This document shows, piece by piece, positions 36,651 to 47,595 of a stretch of 64,000 nt of DNA (within the stretch, counting starts at the first letter, position 1; the number at the start of each line of letters is the position of its first letter). Position numbers and translations under genes: made by a program. The notes under the pieces are model-generated. The model was not told the origin of the DNA and did no database searches. It was given only the letters and a program-made list of their open reading frames with translations. This DNA comes from Trichoplusia ni (taxonomy: Eukaryota > Arthropoda > Insecta > Lepidoptera > Noctuidae): contig NC_039500.1 in assembly GCF_003590095.1 (NCBI RefSeq), positions 620,001-684,000 on the forward strand. Direction: 5' to 3'.

Positions 36651-39285
36651 TTAATTATAATTAACGAAAGTTAATAATAAACCTAAATATCATTCTAAAA
36701 ATATCGTCATATCATTTAGCCGGTAAGGATACAAAATAAGAAAGCATCATTTGAAATTAAAACTTATTTCAAGAGACTTAAAGTCCATTTCGACTTAAAA
36801 AAACGATTTGAACTCACCATGCTTTTGCCTTTTTTTCGCTTTCCAATACATTATTTAAGTGCTGCACCGCCTCTATTGTACAAAAGTGCACACACCAAAC
36901 AAATGCTTTTTAGAGCTAACTAAGTCGTGCCTTGCAATTCATTAATCAGTGCATTCTATAGCCTGGAGAGGGACGAAAGGAGGTGCTATTGTAAAAAGTA
37001 TAGCTGTGAAATACCGCGACCTAGAAACGTCAGGAACAGACTCCTTTAGAGAAATAATTTCCAATAGCCCGTAGTCCCTTTCGTGTGAATGGAGGGGAAA
37101 TTTGTCGTCTTTGTCGGGTTAGGAACCTTCAGGAGACCACTACAGGTCTGTGAAGCCGCAACAAATCGATTCCTATTGGTTTGCTTGTTTCTTGTTGGGT
37201 TCAAAGCTGGTTTTCAGTTTGTTGTGGGTGAGTTGGGTGTGAATGAAGTTTTGATGTTCTATTTGAGGAGCAAATGTTGATGGCAAGATTTACGGTGTTA
37301 GATTACATTTAATGGTCTGATGTTTAGTTATTGGAAGTACAAAAGGAAGCAAACGTTGTCACGAAATAATTGAAAAGAAAAATTGTGAGGTTTCTAGAAT
37401 TCTACAAACTTTTCGTAGTTAGATCGTCTGCATTGGTAATTTTTAATAGTAAAAGATTGAATTGTTTTCTCAATACGTGGCTTAAACACAAGTATCTTGA
37501 AAATCTATTAATTTTTTTCCTAGTACTCAAGTAAGTAGTAATTCTTGTTTATTTTCGCCATCTTGCGTGTTAAGGCGTGAAAAATCGGTACTCAGCCGTA
37601 TTTTATGTCAGTCTGTGTCATAAAACCAGTACCCCATGGCAGGTCCCATAAACCTTGGGCCTACCATGTATGCAGTTATAACATCTTATAATATAAGAGC
37701 TCATAGCCGTTGGTACGGTACCTGTGTGACGTATGTCTTGTCGTTTTGTTGCCATTATAAAAATATGGCCGATATAAGGTTTATGCTGGTGCATTTAATT
37801 TCCTGAGTCTCTCATTTGACTCTGAAAAGATTTTTGATATACAGATGTTTATCGGTAAATGTAAAGCAAAGTACTAGGAAAGGATGACAGAAAAGCTATG
37901 ATAGCTATTGGTATGTTGTTGCCACGATTTGACTTGTTTGAGAACAATTTTGTTTCTTATTCAAGTACACATAACGTTTAAAATACATAGATTATTCAAA
38001 GTCTGCTTAGAAAGTGTACATGAAGCCTAATATTTTACTCTGAATGGAAGCTCTCCTCTACAGTATATGTTAAGGTCAAAACGTGGACATAAAACTCAAC
38101 GGTCCCATAACTAACGGAGGTAACACCGAGCTTTTCAGGCAGGATGTAGCCTTCAATATGGCGATTGCAATATTTGACCTTTTTTGGTGATTTTTAGGTT
38201 AGTTTGATTATTATATAATTCAAGGGACTTTATTCAGTGTGAAAAAAAGATAATAATTTATTTATTTTTGGACACATTTTTCAGATTTTTCGCCATATTA
38301 AGTAATTAAGGAGGTGACTTATATAATTTTATTTTCCGTTACAATAATATAATCAACAAAATTAAATCCGAAGTTGATTCCCGCCAAAATCTAGCATTCA
38401 AATAAAATCCCAACAAATACATCACAACACAGCAAAAAAAAACTTTCACGACCCTCCTCACCGCAGAAATAACAAGTGAGCGCCAACAATAAGCCATAAA
38501 CTATTAAAAACCCCCTCAACGGCCGGCCTAAAGAAATTGCTCCGTAAATTTAACTCGTCCCATTTCTGTCGAAAACAGACGGCAAATAACTCCCGATAGG
38601 TACCATACACCGATATTCCATCATCTATAGAATGAGTCGAGGCTTCTCAACCGAACAGAGCCCCTTTTCAACCCATAGGGCCTTAAAACCAGAACCCGCT
38701 TTTCATTTACCTATCTTTGAGTAATTGAAAGGGACATTGATGCTACTTATTCGAGCGGAATCGATACGGAATGTATTGAATTGTGATGTGTATTCCATTT
38801 GTACTGGTATTACGACTATTCTTCGGTCTGTGTTCGATGACGGTAGTTTTATAAGCGGTTTAAAATCAGCTGCATTATTTTGCTTGTTTTGTTTTGTAAC
38901 GGTTGTGTTTTGTTTGTTGTCGGCTTCTACGATCTCTCACTATGTCTCTTAGTACTGAATAGCAGTAGGAGTTTCACGTTTCAAATAATTAGCATACGCG
39001 TCGTGAGCAAACACGTCAGCAAAACGAAAATCAGCCTTCATCCGATGAGTTTCAGCACCTTCTGTTTGCAATTCCTGCCACGCTATCCCAAAACGAAAAA
39101 ACATCACATCTGTCTTTCACAACACAAAATCCACTAGATTTACAGCAATCGTGAGCATTGAACCTCTAAACCTTATCTGAATTTCTATTGTCAACAACTG
39201 GAAGTATGGAGACGGAAAGACGCCAACAAACAAACGAATGTTGAGCAAAAACGCGATAAATCTGGCGAGTAATGTTGGCGGCCAG
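36651..39285. other. Non-coding stretch, nothing recognised
   Basis: Unique sequence. Frames up to 75 codons (37089-37280, 38725-38952) have no recognisable motif. Confidence 0.4.
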
Positions 39286-39307
39286 CTCATGTTGGAGCCA
39301 ACATGAG
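39286..39307. repeat. Perfect short inverted repeat (10-bp arms)
   Basis: CTCATGTTGG, a two-base spacer AG, then CCAACATGAG. It sits in a GC-richer segment (39115-39470) that also has the octamer ATGCAAAT (POU-type) at about 39403. Confidence 0.6.
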
Positions 39308-39617
39308 GAGTAGCACCAATATCTGGCCAATATTTGCTTAGCGGGTATTTGGGGAACTTATTTCTATGAGCGCGCGCAGCCACGAGGGGCGTCTATGTCA
39401 ACATGCAAATTCGCTTTAGTTCGGCGCATCGCTGTTTGAACTGGGGCTACGGTAAACGGAAACTTTGCCTTTACAATGTATAAAGACGTTTCGGAGCTCG
39501 TCTAATGCGGTGTAAAGTTAATTGAATGATACTCCTCTATAACAAAATTAGCTGACTTTAGTCAGAATTTATCTTGATACATTTCCTGAAACACTGAAAC
39601 AATTCAACATTTTTGGT

Positions 39618-39670
39618 CTTTGGAATGGTATGGAAGTCCCAGGTTCGAGCCCTGTCTGGGGTTTGTATTT
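39618..39670 (+). repeat. tRNA-like SINE head fragment
   Basis: 'gtcccaggttcgagccctg' contains a perfect pol III B box, GGTTCGAGCCC, in a tRNA T-arm-like hairpin followed by a T-rich stretch. There is no complete cloverleaf upstream, so it is not a tRNA gene. Confidence 0.4.
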
Positions 39671-40760
39671 TTTCATCGCATTATTTGTATTCAATTGCGA
39701 ATTCCATTGATTAGCTATCTGTGAATTAAATTAGATTTTTTTTCTCATAGAGTTTGGTTGAGTTTTTTCAATCGCATGTTGTTGTATAGGTTTCTAAACA
39801 TCAATTTTGTATTCCTATTTCTATCTGTGATACAAAAATGTAATAATTCAAAAAGCAGTTGAATTGGAGACATACTAATACTGATTATCACTTTTACTGT
39901 ACTAAACAAATAAAAACATAACATTGTTCACATTCCAGACATCAAGATATTCCTATCTAGAAAAAGGTTACACAAAACAAATACAGACTTATAAAGACTT
40001 AAGTACTATCCCATTCAGTAAAAAGGCAATTGAAAAAACGAAGACAAAGGCTCAATTCAAGAAAATAAAAGTGTCGAAATCTTTGGATTTCGGCGTTCTA
40101 GTGCTGCACCAAAACGGCGGCTTTTAACAGGAAAACATGGTCTTAGGACGTTGAAACATGTCCCTTAGGAGAAGAGGAACAATTTAGGAAGGCTCGCGAC
40201 AAATCTGCTCTGCACAAAATTATTCCCGAGCCGCCTAAACTACGACTGTGTACAAGTCTTTTCATTCAAATAATGAAAGGACTTCTATAAGACGTAGTTA
40301 ATGTTTGACTATGGATTCAGTCAAAAATGGACAAAATTATTTGAGTTGTCAGGGGATTAATTACCTTGTAGCACACGCTTTGAATCTACAACTAAAAAGT
40401 TCTAGTTATATCGCCATTACTGGTAGTAAACTCGAGGTAGTAAATTCGAAGCGAAAAGCGAATAGTAATAGTAATAATAATTGCATGTAAGTTAGAAGCT
40501 TTTAAGAGTATTCTTTAAAAAAGAAGTCCTAGATAATTAGTAACTGGATTTAACAAAGAAAAGCTAACAGTCACAGTTGAATCTATCACAACTTGCGAAA
40601 GAAATACTAATGATGCTGGAAGTTCAATTAAGATAAGTTGAAATTTTTGAAGAAAAATAATTGAGTTTATGTGTGATTCTTCCATTTTAAATGAGCCAAA
40701 ATCCGATGGCTCATCTAAACATTATGATGATGGTAGTATGAAAATTTCAAGACAAAAAAG
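39671..40760. other. Non-coding stretch, nothing recognised
   Basis: No supported gene. Frames at 39924-40127 and 40305-40490 have low-complexity Lys/Asn-rich translations typical of AT-rich DNA. Confidence 0.4.
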
Positions 40761-40805
40761 TCTGAAGAGAAATGGGGGAAACCTTTGCCCCACGCTTGAC
40801 ACTTT
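40761..40805 (-). repeat. Repeat fragment of the 'taggcctcccc' family
   Basis: 'gggggaaacctttgccccac' is a diverged minus-strand member of the family at 24550-24605. Confidence 0.35.
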
Positions 40806-41910
40806 GTTTATGTAGACAATCGCCTACATTAGTTATGTAAAATAATAAGTTCTATAGTCAATTTAATTCTTCGGGTATATAGTATTCATGGACAACGCAG
40901 AGCACAGACAGCAGAATCACATTACAAGGACAGTAATAAAAAACAATAAAGATAATAATAAAAGAAAAATTAGGCACTAAAACCCAGACAGTAACATAAA
41001 AACCACACGACAAAAATCAGAATTTGCGACTGAAAAGCAAAACGGCGCAAAAAATGTATAACAGCTAAATCCAATATTGACTGTGCAAGTAATATGTATG
41101 GCAGCAAACAGTCGGTCGCTTTTCCCTTTGACATTTTAGATAACTTTCTGTATTTACATGAATATTTCCGCAGTTGAGTGAACAGTTTACTGATAATGCA
41201 CTTTTTACAGCATTTTGTAGCCGACGCGGACGTTAGCAAACATCTCTTTGAAGCAAAGTTAGTGCAGTCGCGACTCTCGCCTCTCGATTCAAGTTCTGAG
41301 AACTACGTCATGATTTACGCAGTTAGAGTTGTTCAAAATTCTCATTTCTAAAGTGTAACTAAATTTTAAATCATATTTAGTTCAATTAAATATTATAAAA
41401 CACGAAACTGTAGTTAGCTGAGGTCATGATTGTTGAAACCATTGCAGCTGTTACGCCAGCGTAGCTGCTAGCCTTACGTTCCCGTAGCATTTTTGAAAAA
41501 CAAAAAAGAATACATTTTATGTCTAAGTATTCCTTAATCTATTATGACATAAAACCAAATAAACCTTCCAACTAAAGAGCATGAATAAACAAAATACAAA
41601 GACATACCTTCACGAATCCAATCATTCTAAAATAAAATAAGGAAAAGCTATAAAACGCCTTATCAGGGTAAGATATAAGACGGAGGAGGACGACCCTCGT
41701 CTCGTGAGCCCTGGCTACCTTAGGCTGGTTATACAGCTGCTCGGAGACCTGAAGGTATAGAATATGTTTTTTTAATCACGTTCTTCATAAACTTCACGCA
41801 ATATTGTGTTTATTAAGTGAAATTTTACTTTGTACAGACTCATTTCTAGTGAAGAATTAGAAGAATGAGATCACACGGGATGAACCAGTGTGATAGACAT
41901 TTTTCTTCTT
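40806..41910. other. Non-coding stretch
   Basis: No gene is seen. 41447-41490 has 'gccagcgtagctgctagcc', reminiscent of the 'gcgtagc' clusters at 29536-29570 and 46025-46062. Confidence 0.35.
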
Positions 41911-41970
41911 GTCATCATCATCTCAACGTATTTCCGTCCACTGCTGAACGTAGGCCTCCCCCAAAGAGTG
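41911..41970 (+). repeat. Repeat fragment of the 'taggcctcccc' family
   Basis: 'gtcatcatcatctcaacg', then 'gtccactgctgaacgtagg' and 'cctccccc'. This is the best preserved member in the window of a repeat found throughout Lepidoptera. Confidence 0.55.
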
Positions 41971-42074
41971 ATTTTTCTTCTTGTAATCTATTCTAATCTA
42001 ATCTAATCCTAGATTCAAACTAAGCAAAGTTTGCCAACAACGCCTGACAAACTTTTACTTTTCACACTCGTTGT

Positions 42075-42168
42075 GGCGCAGTAGGGTAGGCCTCTATCCA
42101 GCAGCATCGGAATCAAACCTCCTTTGGTATAACAGAGAGATACCGCAAACCACTAGACAACAAGGCAG
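42075..42168 (-). repeat. tRNA-derived SINE fragment
   Basis: On the minus strand TAGTGGTTTGCGG (A-box-like) is followed by GGTTTGATTCC (B-box-like) at the usual distance, then 'gctgctggatagaggc'. It is a different SINE type from 742-905. Confidence 0.45.
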
Positions 42169-42266
42169 AAATATTACATAGATTAACGAATACGAAGGTA
42201 TGTAAAAAAACTTTTATATAAAAATTACCTTCCTTTTCGACAAGTGACGTGACTTTGAAATTTCAG

Positions 42267-42295
42267 TCTACACGACCTGTACGAAGAGAAGCAAA
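42267..42295 (+). CDS. Candidate 29-nt microexon
   Basis: Acceptor ...gaaatttcag|T and donor A|GTGAGTG bound 29 nt that read in one frame as LHDLYEEKQ, which looks like protein. The polypyrimidine tract is weak. No neighbouring exon confirms it. Confidence 0.15.
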
Positions 42296-42297
42296 GT

Positions 42298-43190
42298 GAG
42301 TGTTCTCTAACAATGTCATACCAGTATACGGTGTTTGGGTAATACTATACTAGCTCACCCCAGAGCGGGTACCTATCCACGTGGATGACACGATGCGCTA
42401 ACGTCTCACGTGCGCCTCCCGAACAACTCTGAAGCCTTACGTCACACAATACGATACTTGTTTGAAACATGACTTCTGTCACTCGACTAGAGAACACAGA
42501 TGCTCAAAGACGTCTCCGAGCATCATGTTTACTTGACGGTCGATATTCTAAACGGACAAGTTTGAAAGTCGTGACGGCCAGTAAGGGCATGAAGGAGGTT
42601 CAACTGAAATAGTTTTGAATGGTGACCTTCAGCCGTCGATGGTTATATTTTACATACAAGTGAGTGCTGATCGAATTGTTTCCTCAAATGTACGGAAATG
42701 ACATCTTTTTATCTTTCTGCTCTAGACGTTCTTAATCACAAAGAAAACGTTTTTTTTATTGCTAATTGCTTGCTTGATAACATATTATACTCGAAATAAA
42801 CTAAAGAATTCTTCAACTAAACGTTTGCCTATTCTTTCCTCTTTAATAATCGAGAATACGGCACAAGAACATCAATAAAAACCGTACAACTAGAACATTT
42901 CGGTTATAACGCAAACCAAATTATTCAATATAAGTTCTCAAATCATGCAAATAAACAAAAACTTTTTCAATTTACAACAAAGCATAGCAATACCTTTACA
43001 AATTTATAAAAGGGACGCAAACAGCTCGGACGATCTATCGTTGAAAGACGTGTTTAATCGGCAAGCCAGGGCCGTGCCGACAGCAAGATTAAGCGATACG
43101 GAAACACTGAGATTTTTTTCTTCAGGCCACGAAGCTGAGGTGACTGCGATATCATTGTATGTATAATGTAGAGTCATATTCAATAATTTT
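42298..43190. other. Non-coding stretch, possible exon-like frame
   Basis: A GC-richer area at 42350-42620 has two CACGTG-type motifs. The frame 42945-43166 (73 codons) has a fairly protein-like C-terminal half (DVFNRQARAVPTARL...) but no recognised domain. Confidence 0.3.
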
Positions 43191-43420
43191 CATACAACGC
43201 CATCTAGCGTTAAACTGAGCAAAGCTAAACATACTTATATATTTGTAAAACATACTTAATATAGTTAAATTAAAATGAAAAGCAGGACAAATGATCGTGC
43301 TTATCAAACAAATATTTCTCCTGTTGGTGGGTAACCACGAGACTAACTGGCCTAATAATATACAATCGTGAAATGGGCACTAGTATGTATTGTTCTTAGA
43401 GACAAAAATCTACCTCTTGC

Positions 43421-43540
43421 TGACCTTGAAATCCAGGAATAATTCTGTCCTAAGCGGGGATCAAACCAACTACACGTCGTTGACCTTGAAATCCAGGAAG
43501 TACATTGTCCAACGCGGAAATCGAACACGCCGCCCATTGT
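43421..43540 (-). repeat. Tandem 60-bp dimer with SINE-like B boxes
   Basis: 'tgaccttgaaatccagga' occurs at 43421 and again at 43481, giving a 60-bp unit repeated twice. On the minus strand each unit carries a B-box-like element (GTTCGATTTCC and GGTTTGATCCC) followed by 'gcg/cttggaca'-type sequence. It looks like a dimeric tRNA-SINE remnant. Confidence 0.5.
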
Positions 43541-46245
43541 AGATTTCTCTAGCAGACCTCAATAGCTTGCCAATCAACAACTAATAGAAGTCAGTTACAC
43601 AAATATTTTTTTTTACATCTGTACACAATCAAATACAATGGCTTGAATTTGAAGTTCCAATAGTTGACACTTACCCTAGTTAACAGTTATCGCTTTCCAA
43701 TCATATTGTGTTCTGTTGTTAACAGCACCAATGACGGTGGTTAATGTTCGTTCAGTGTATGCATGTCCCGATACTTTATGGCTTACGTGAGTATTATACT
43801 AAGGCATGCTACTTTGATCCCCAGCTGAAAGAGTTTTTCGACCTGCATTGAAATTCAGAATGGCTGAAAAAGATTTTTGGGAGTGTATTTGGGAGAAGGA
43901 ATGATTTTAAATAAATGTAACAAATTGCAAAATAAATGTAACAAAACAAATAAACAATTGCTTGATCACGGATATCGAAGCCGCAACTCCACTCGGTTCC
44001 ATTTAATCATTTAACCTACCTAACCTTTTAAGAAAATTTTAATGCTACTCCAAATTATATTCACCCACACACTCGATTACATTACCCACACATTCAAACC
44101 CATTTTTTTAATACGACATCTCCCAAAGTTATTTATAGAGTCCTATTTAACGTCGCGTCTTTAGCGGCCCACTTTCCTAAAGGTGGACATTAAAACCTGT
44201 TCAATGAATCAGCGACGTAATCACGACTCCCTTAGTACTACTTAGATTTATTGTAAAACTTTTTTTCTCATTGATAGAGCTTCGGATAAATGGCCGTGGC
44301 TATAACTTAGAGAAGGGACTAAGTGGCGCTTTTTTTTTAAACTCGAATTAAATTTGGAAGGCTGCAGCCAGGTAGATAATTCGCTCCTTTTTATTCCGTT
44401 TTTTAATTGAATTAGTTTTGGGGATTTATGGCCACAGGGTTGTATAAGGTATGTTTTTAAATCTGGTTAATTTTTTTAGAATAATGTAAAACAATTTATA
44501 AAGAAAACGAATTTAGGTAAATACAATAAATCGAATAGTTGACAAAATGACAGATATTCAACAAGCCCAAAAAATGTTTTTTTTTTGCTGTTCCCAAGTT
44601 TTAAGGCCGCTACAATGTTCCTGATAATAACATTAAATCAAACAGACTATTATTAAAAATACCAAAACTATTTCAGTTCAAAAATAGCTAATAACATCTT
44701 GCCTATCACCACTCACTCACAGTACTACAAATTGTGGGAGCAAGACAGAACTCTACACGATATAGAGCGCCATCTCTCTCCCACAGCGCCATTGGCCTTA
44801 CTTTAAACAATAATAGCTCCTGTGAAACAATACCACAAATGACAATATCCAAGATATTAGATAATGAAGCCAGCCTATTCATCATGTACGTAAGTCATGC
44901 GTACATCGGTTGATAATTGACGCTTAATCATTAATGTATTAATATATGTATCTGTCAATATCGTGTTCGACGCATGTTCAAGTCTAATTACAACGTTGAT
45001 TTTGTGGCTTTTGATAGTGGATGCGTTCAGCCGTATGTGTTTAGTTGGCTCTCTGAATGAGGCTTTTAGGTGCTAACGTTTGTATACGTGTGAAATGTTT
45101 TTTTTTTGTGCTATCGTTTCGCATATATCCTTCTCCTTACCACCTTCAGCGGTTTACTAAAATTAGTATACGACGAATTAAAGATTTACCAAAATAGAAA
45201 TTCAATTTAATATTTTATATTTTAAATAATGTGATCTCAACTCTGTTTCGCAGAAAAGATCGGAGTCTTATGTTTTTTTTTTCTCAAAACTTAGTAAATA
45301 GTCTTACTGAAGAGGACTTTAATTTTGAGTCTTATTTCATGAAATCATGTAAAAGTTTAGCACAACCACTCAAATAAATAATCCCTACAGTATAAAGAAA
45401 AAAACTCTACTCTAGAAAAAATATCTAATCTCATACAAAAGAAAACCAAGCTCCAATTTCTAAATAAATAAATAAAGTACTAAACAGATTACGTGACAAA
45501 CAGCTAAGTACGAGTACAACCGTTTCTTATCAGCCAGTGATCCCACACAAACATTACGGGCAATACTTTTCAAAGGCCCGATAATTGTTTCAGGGTTTTA
45601 TCAAACCGGCCCCTACCTGAGCGATAATACTTTATCTGACCGATTCTCTCGGTTACCCTTTATTCCACCGCCCTTTGTTTGTTTAGACGTAATAGAAAAT
45701 ACAACATTTTATACCACTGGGATTTATTACAATGTAAATTTATCTGAAGCGAATCTCTTTCAGTCAACATTTGAGTTACGCAAATGATATTTTTGATGTT
45801 TGTTACAACACTGATGGTTAAAGTTTGTTAATTTGTGAACGTTTTAAGAATGTGGGTGCTTATTTGTGATTTGAGTGGGTTATTTAAGTTGCAGAAGCAT
45901 AATTTATTTTATTAATAACGGATATTTTATTACTATTTTAAATTTTATTTTTATTTAATAGGGCCGATGATGAATAGGAATTTGATAAACAGCACCTAAT
46001 ACTTTGGTTTCAACCTCACGTACCTTAGCTACACAAACGCCTACGACGTAGACGCGTAGCAAGCTTCATGTAAACTTTTTTATTCCTCAAAACAAGCTAC
46101 TAAAACATAAATACGAAAACAAATAAATTTATTATTCAACAATATTCAATAAGTTCTACAAAAATAAGGTTCGCGTAAACAAATTACTGAAGCTGTTGTG
46201 AATCAAAATTATCAGAAGCGCGTCCAGAATTCGTAAAATTATTTG
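43541..46245. other. Non-coding stretch
   Basis: Unique AT-rich DNA. 44750-44800 has two 'agcgccat' motifs and 46025-46062 a 'ctacgacgtagacgcgtagc' palindromic cluster just before the hAT element. No gene is seen. Confidence 0.4.
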
Positions 46246-46253
46246 CCTTTATC
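46246..46253. repeat. Target-site duplication of hAT, left copy
   Basis: CCTTTATC, repeated exactly at 47588-47595. Eight base pairs is diagnostic of hAT transposons. Confidence 0.9.
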
Positions 46254-46624
46254 CAGTGGCGAAGGCTCCATACAACTCGATTCCTACCGGCTTCCCTTTC
46301 GAAATATAGAAAATACTAGTGTCTATTATTTTTCATTATCATTGAAACAAATTAATAATTTACGAAGTTATAGTACTGATATAACAATAAAATTGCTTTT
46401 AAAAATAACTATAAAAAAAAACCGCCTACCATTATACACCGCGCAATAAATCCCGCTCACGCACATTTGGTCGTCGTTAGTAAGGACTAAGGTAACCCGT
46501 AAGGCGAAACAGGAATCCAGTACAAAGTTTCTATTGCACCGATCGTGACCTTGACGTCACAAAGCGTGCCAATCTTAGGAGCTAGGGAAGCCGCAATTTT
46601 TCGAGTTATAGGGACGGAGAGATA

Positions 46625-46685
46625 CGCCAGAACGAGATAGAATGATACCGAACTTCGTTGTCCGCCGGAACGGGATAGAATGATA
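46625..46685 (+). repeat. Two 23-bp direct repeats in hAT left region
   Basis: CGCCAGAACGAGATAGAATG... at 46625 and CGCCGGAACGGGATAGAATG... at 46663 match at 21 of 23 positions with a 38-bp period. Repeats near the ends of hAT elements often serve as transposase binding sites. Confidence 0.75.
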
Positions 46686-47024
46686 GTTTCTTTTCACTTT
46701 TGGTTCGCGGTCATTTATCTGTCAAACTTTATATTTTTTTCACCAGACCATTTGCATTTCATTCGATATTAGTTTAATAATTTAGAATTGGTCATGTACT
46801 ATTGTTGAAATTTATTTATTTGAGTAAATTAGTGTAAACTAGAGTGAATTAGTGATAGTTTTGTGTCGTGTTATTGCAGTGTGGTGCAGTTTAGTTATAT
46901 TGTTTGGTAGTCGTCTATTTCACGCAGGTATTTAGGTAAGTTGTTTTAGTTTTTAGTTTGTAGTTTTAATAGAAGCAGTTGTTATTTAAGTAGTAATATG
47001 TTATAATAGAGTAACTTCGATAGC

Positions 47025-47489
47025 ATGGCGGCATTAGTGAACGTAGAATGCTGCCTGACAGATTATTTGTTGACTGAGGAAACATCCTTTTCAAAGTTGA
47101 GTTTTGAAAATAAAAAGCACGTAATTCATTTAGGCCGTGCTCGCCCTGACATGATTATTTTATTATAAACGACGCGATGGGTTTTTCAAAAATTGTAATA
47201 GTTCTTTTTACAACAAGTATCCTTGGCTCACGGGAAGTTGTAAATTAAATAAAATGTTTTGTTTTCCTTGCTTGTTATGCTCAGATTCTAACAGCTTATG
47301 GAGCCACACGGGATTTAATGATATTAATAATCTTACAAATTCATCTAAAAACATGTTCAGACCGAATAACATATCCGTAGTTGTTTATCATTGCATGATT
47401 TCGGAAATCATAGGATAAAAACATTTTTTGCTAATACGCATGTAGTTCATAATAAGAATGCTAAAGAAAATTCATCGTACAAGATATAA
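47025..47489 (+). pseudogene. hAT transposase N-terminal remnant (TTF zinc finger)
   Basis: The frame opens at ATG 47025 and runs 47 codons (containing HVIHLGRARPD) to a stop at 47166. A frame change then continues with FYNKYPWLTGSCKLNKMFCF and PCLLC, the TTF-type zinc finger of ZMYM1-like hAT proteins, with the W, C and FCFPC pattern. After a second frame change near 47394 it reads FGNHRI and VVHNKNAKEN, also as in this family. About 150 codons remain of a protein usually of 600 or more. The C-terminal catalytic region is absent. Confidence 0.8.
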
Positions 47490-47587
47490 GATACAAGCCA
47501 TAATAACTAGAATTCACGCATCACAAGCAAGGTAAGGTTTTTTTTTGGTCCGGCTTCCCTTCTAAGAAAATTCACCCTTCGCCACTG

Positions 47588-47595
47588 CCTTTATC
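47588..47595. repeat. Target-site duplication of hAT, right copy
   Basis: CCTTTATC, identical to 46246-46253. Confidence 0.9.

Larger units (their letters stand above)
46254..47587 (+). mobile_element. hAT DNA transposon, internally deleted (ZMYM/TTF type)
   Basis: A 1334-bp element with perfect 12-bp terminal inverted repeats, CAGTGGCGAAGG and CCTTCGCCACTG, and an 8-bp target duplication. The left 770 bp is non-coding and contains two 23-bp direct repeats (46625-46647 and 46663-46685). Then comes an N-terminal transposase remnant (47025-47489), and shortly afterwards the right end. The catalytic core and dimerisation domain are missing, so this copy can only have moved using a transposase supplied elsewhere. 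The clean target duplication shows it inserted as a unit. Confidence 0.92.

Noticed and set aside
39618..39670. Possible tRNA gene from a perfect B box
   Set aside because: No matching acceptor stem or anticodon arm upstream. It fits a SINE head fragment better.
42945..43166. 73-codon frame with a protein-like C-terminal half
   Set aside because: No homology recognised, and the flanking splice signals are weak. Noted only as a possible exon within the surrounding stretch.
46933..46940. Donor-like GGTAAGTT as a host-gene splice site
   Set aside because: It lies inside the hAT leader and is more likely part of the element's own transcript.
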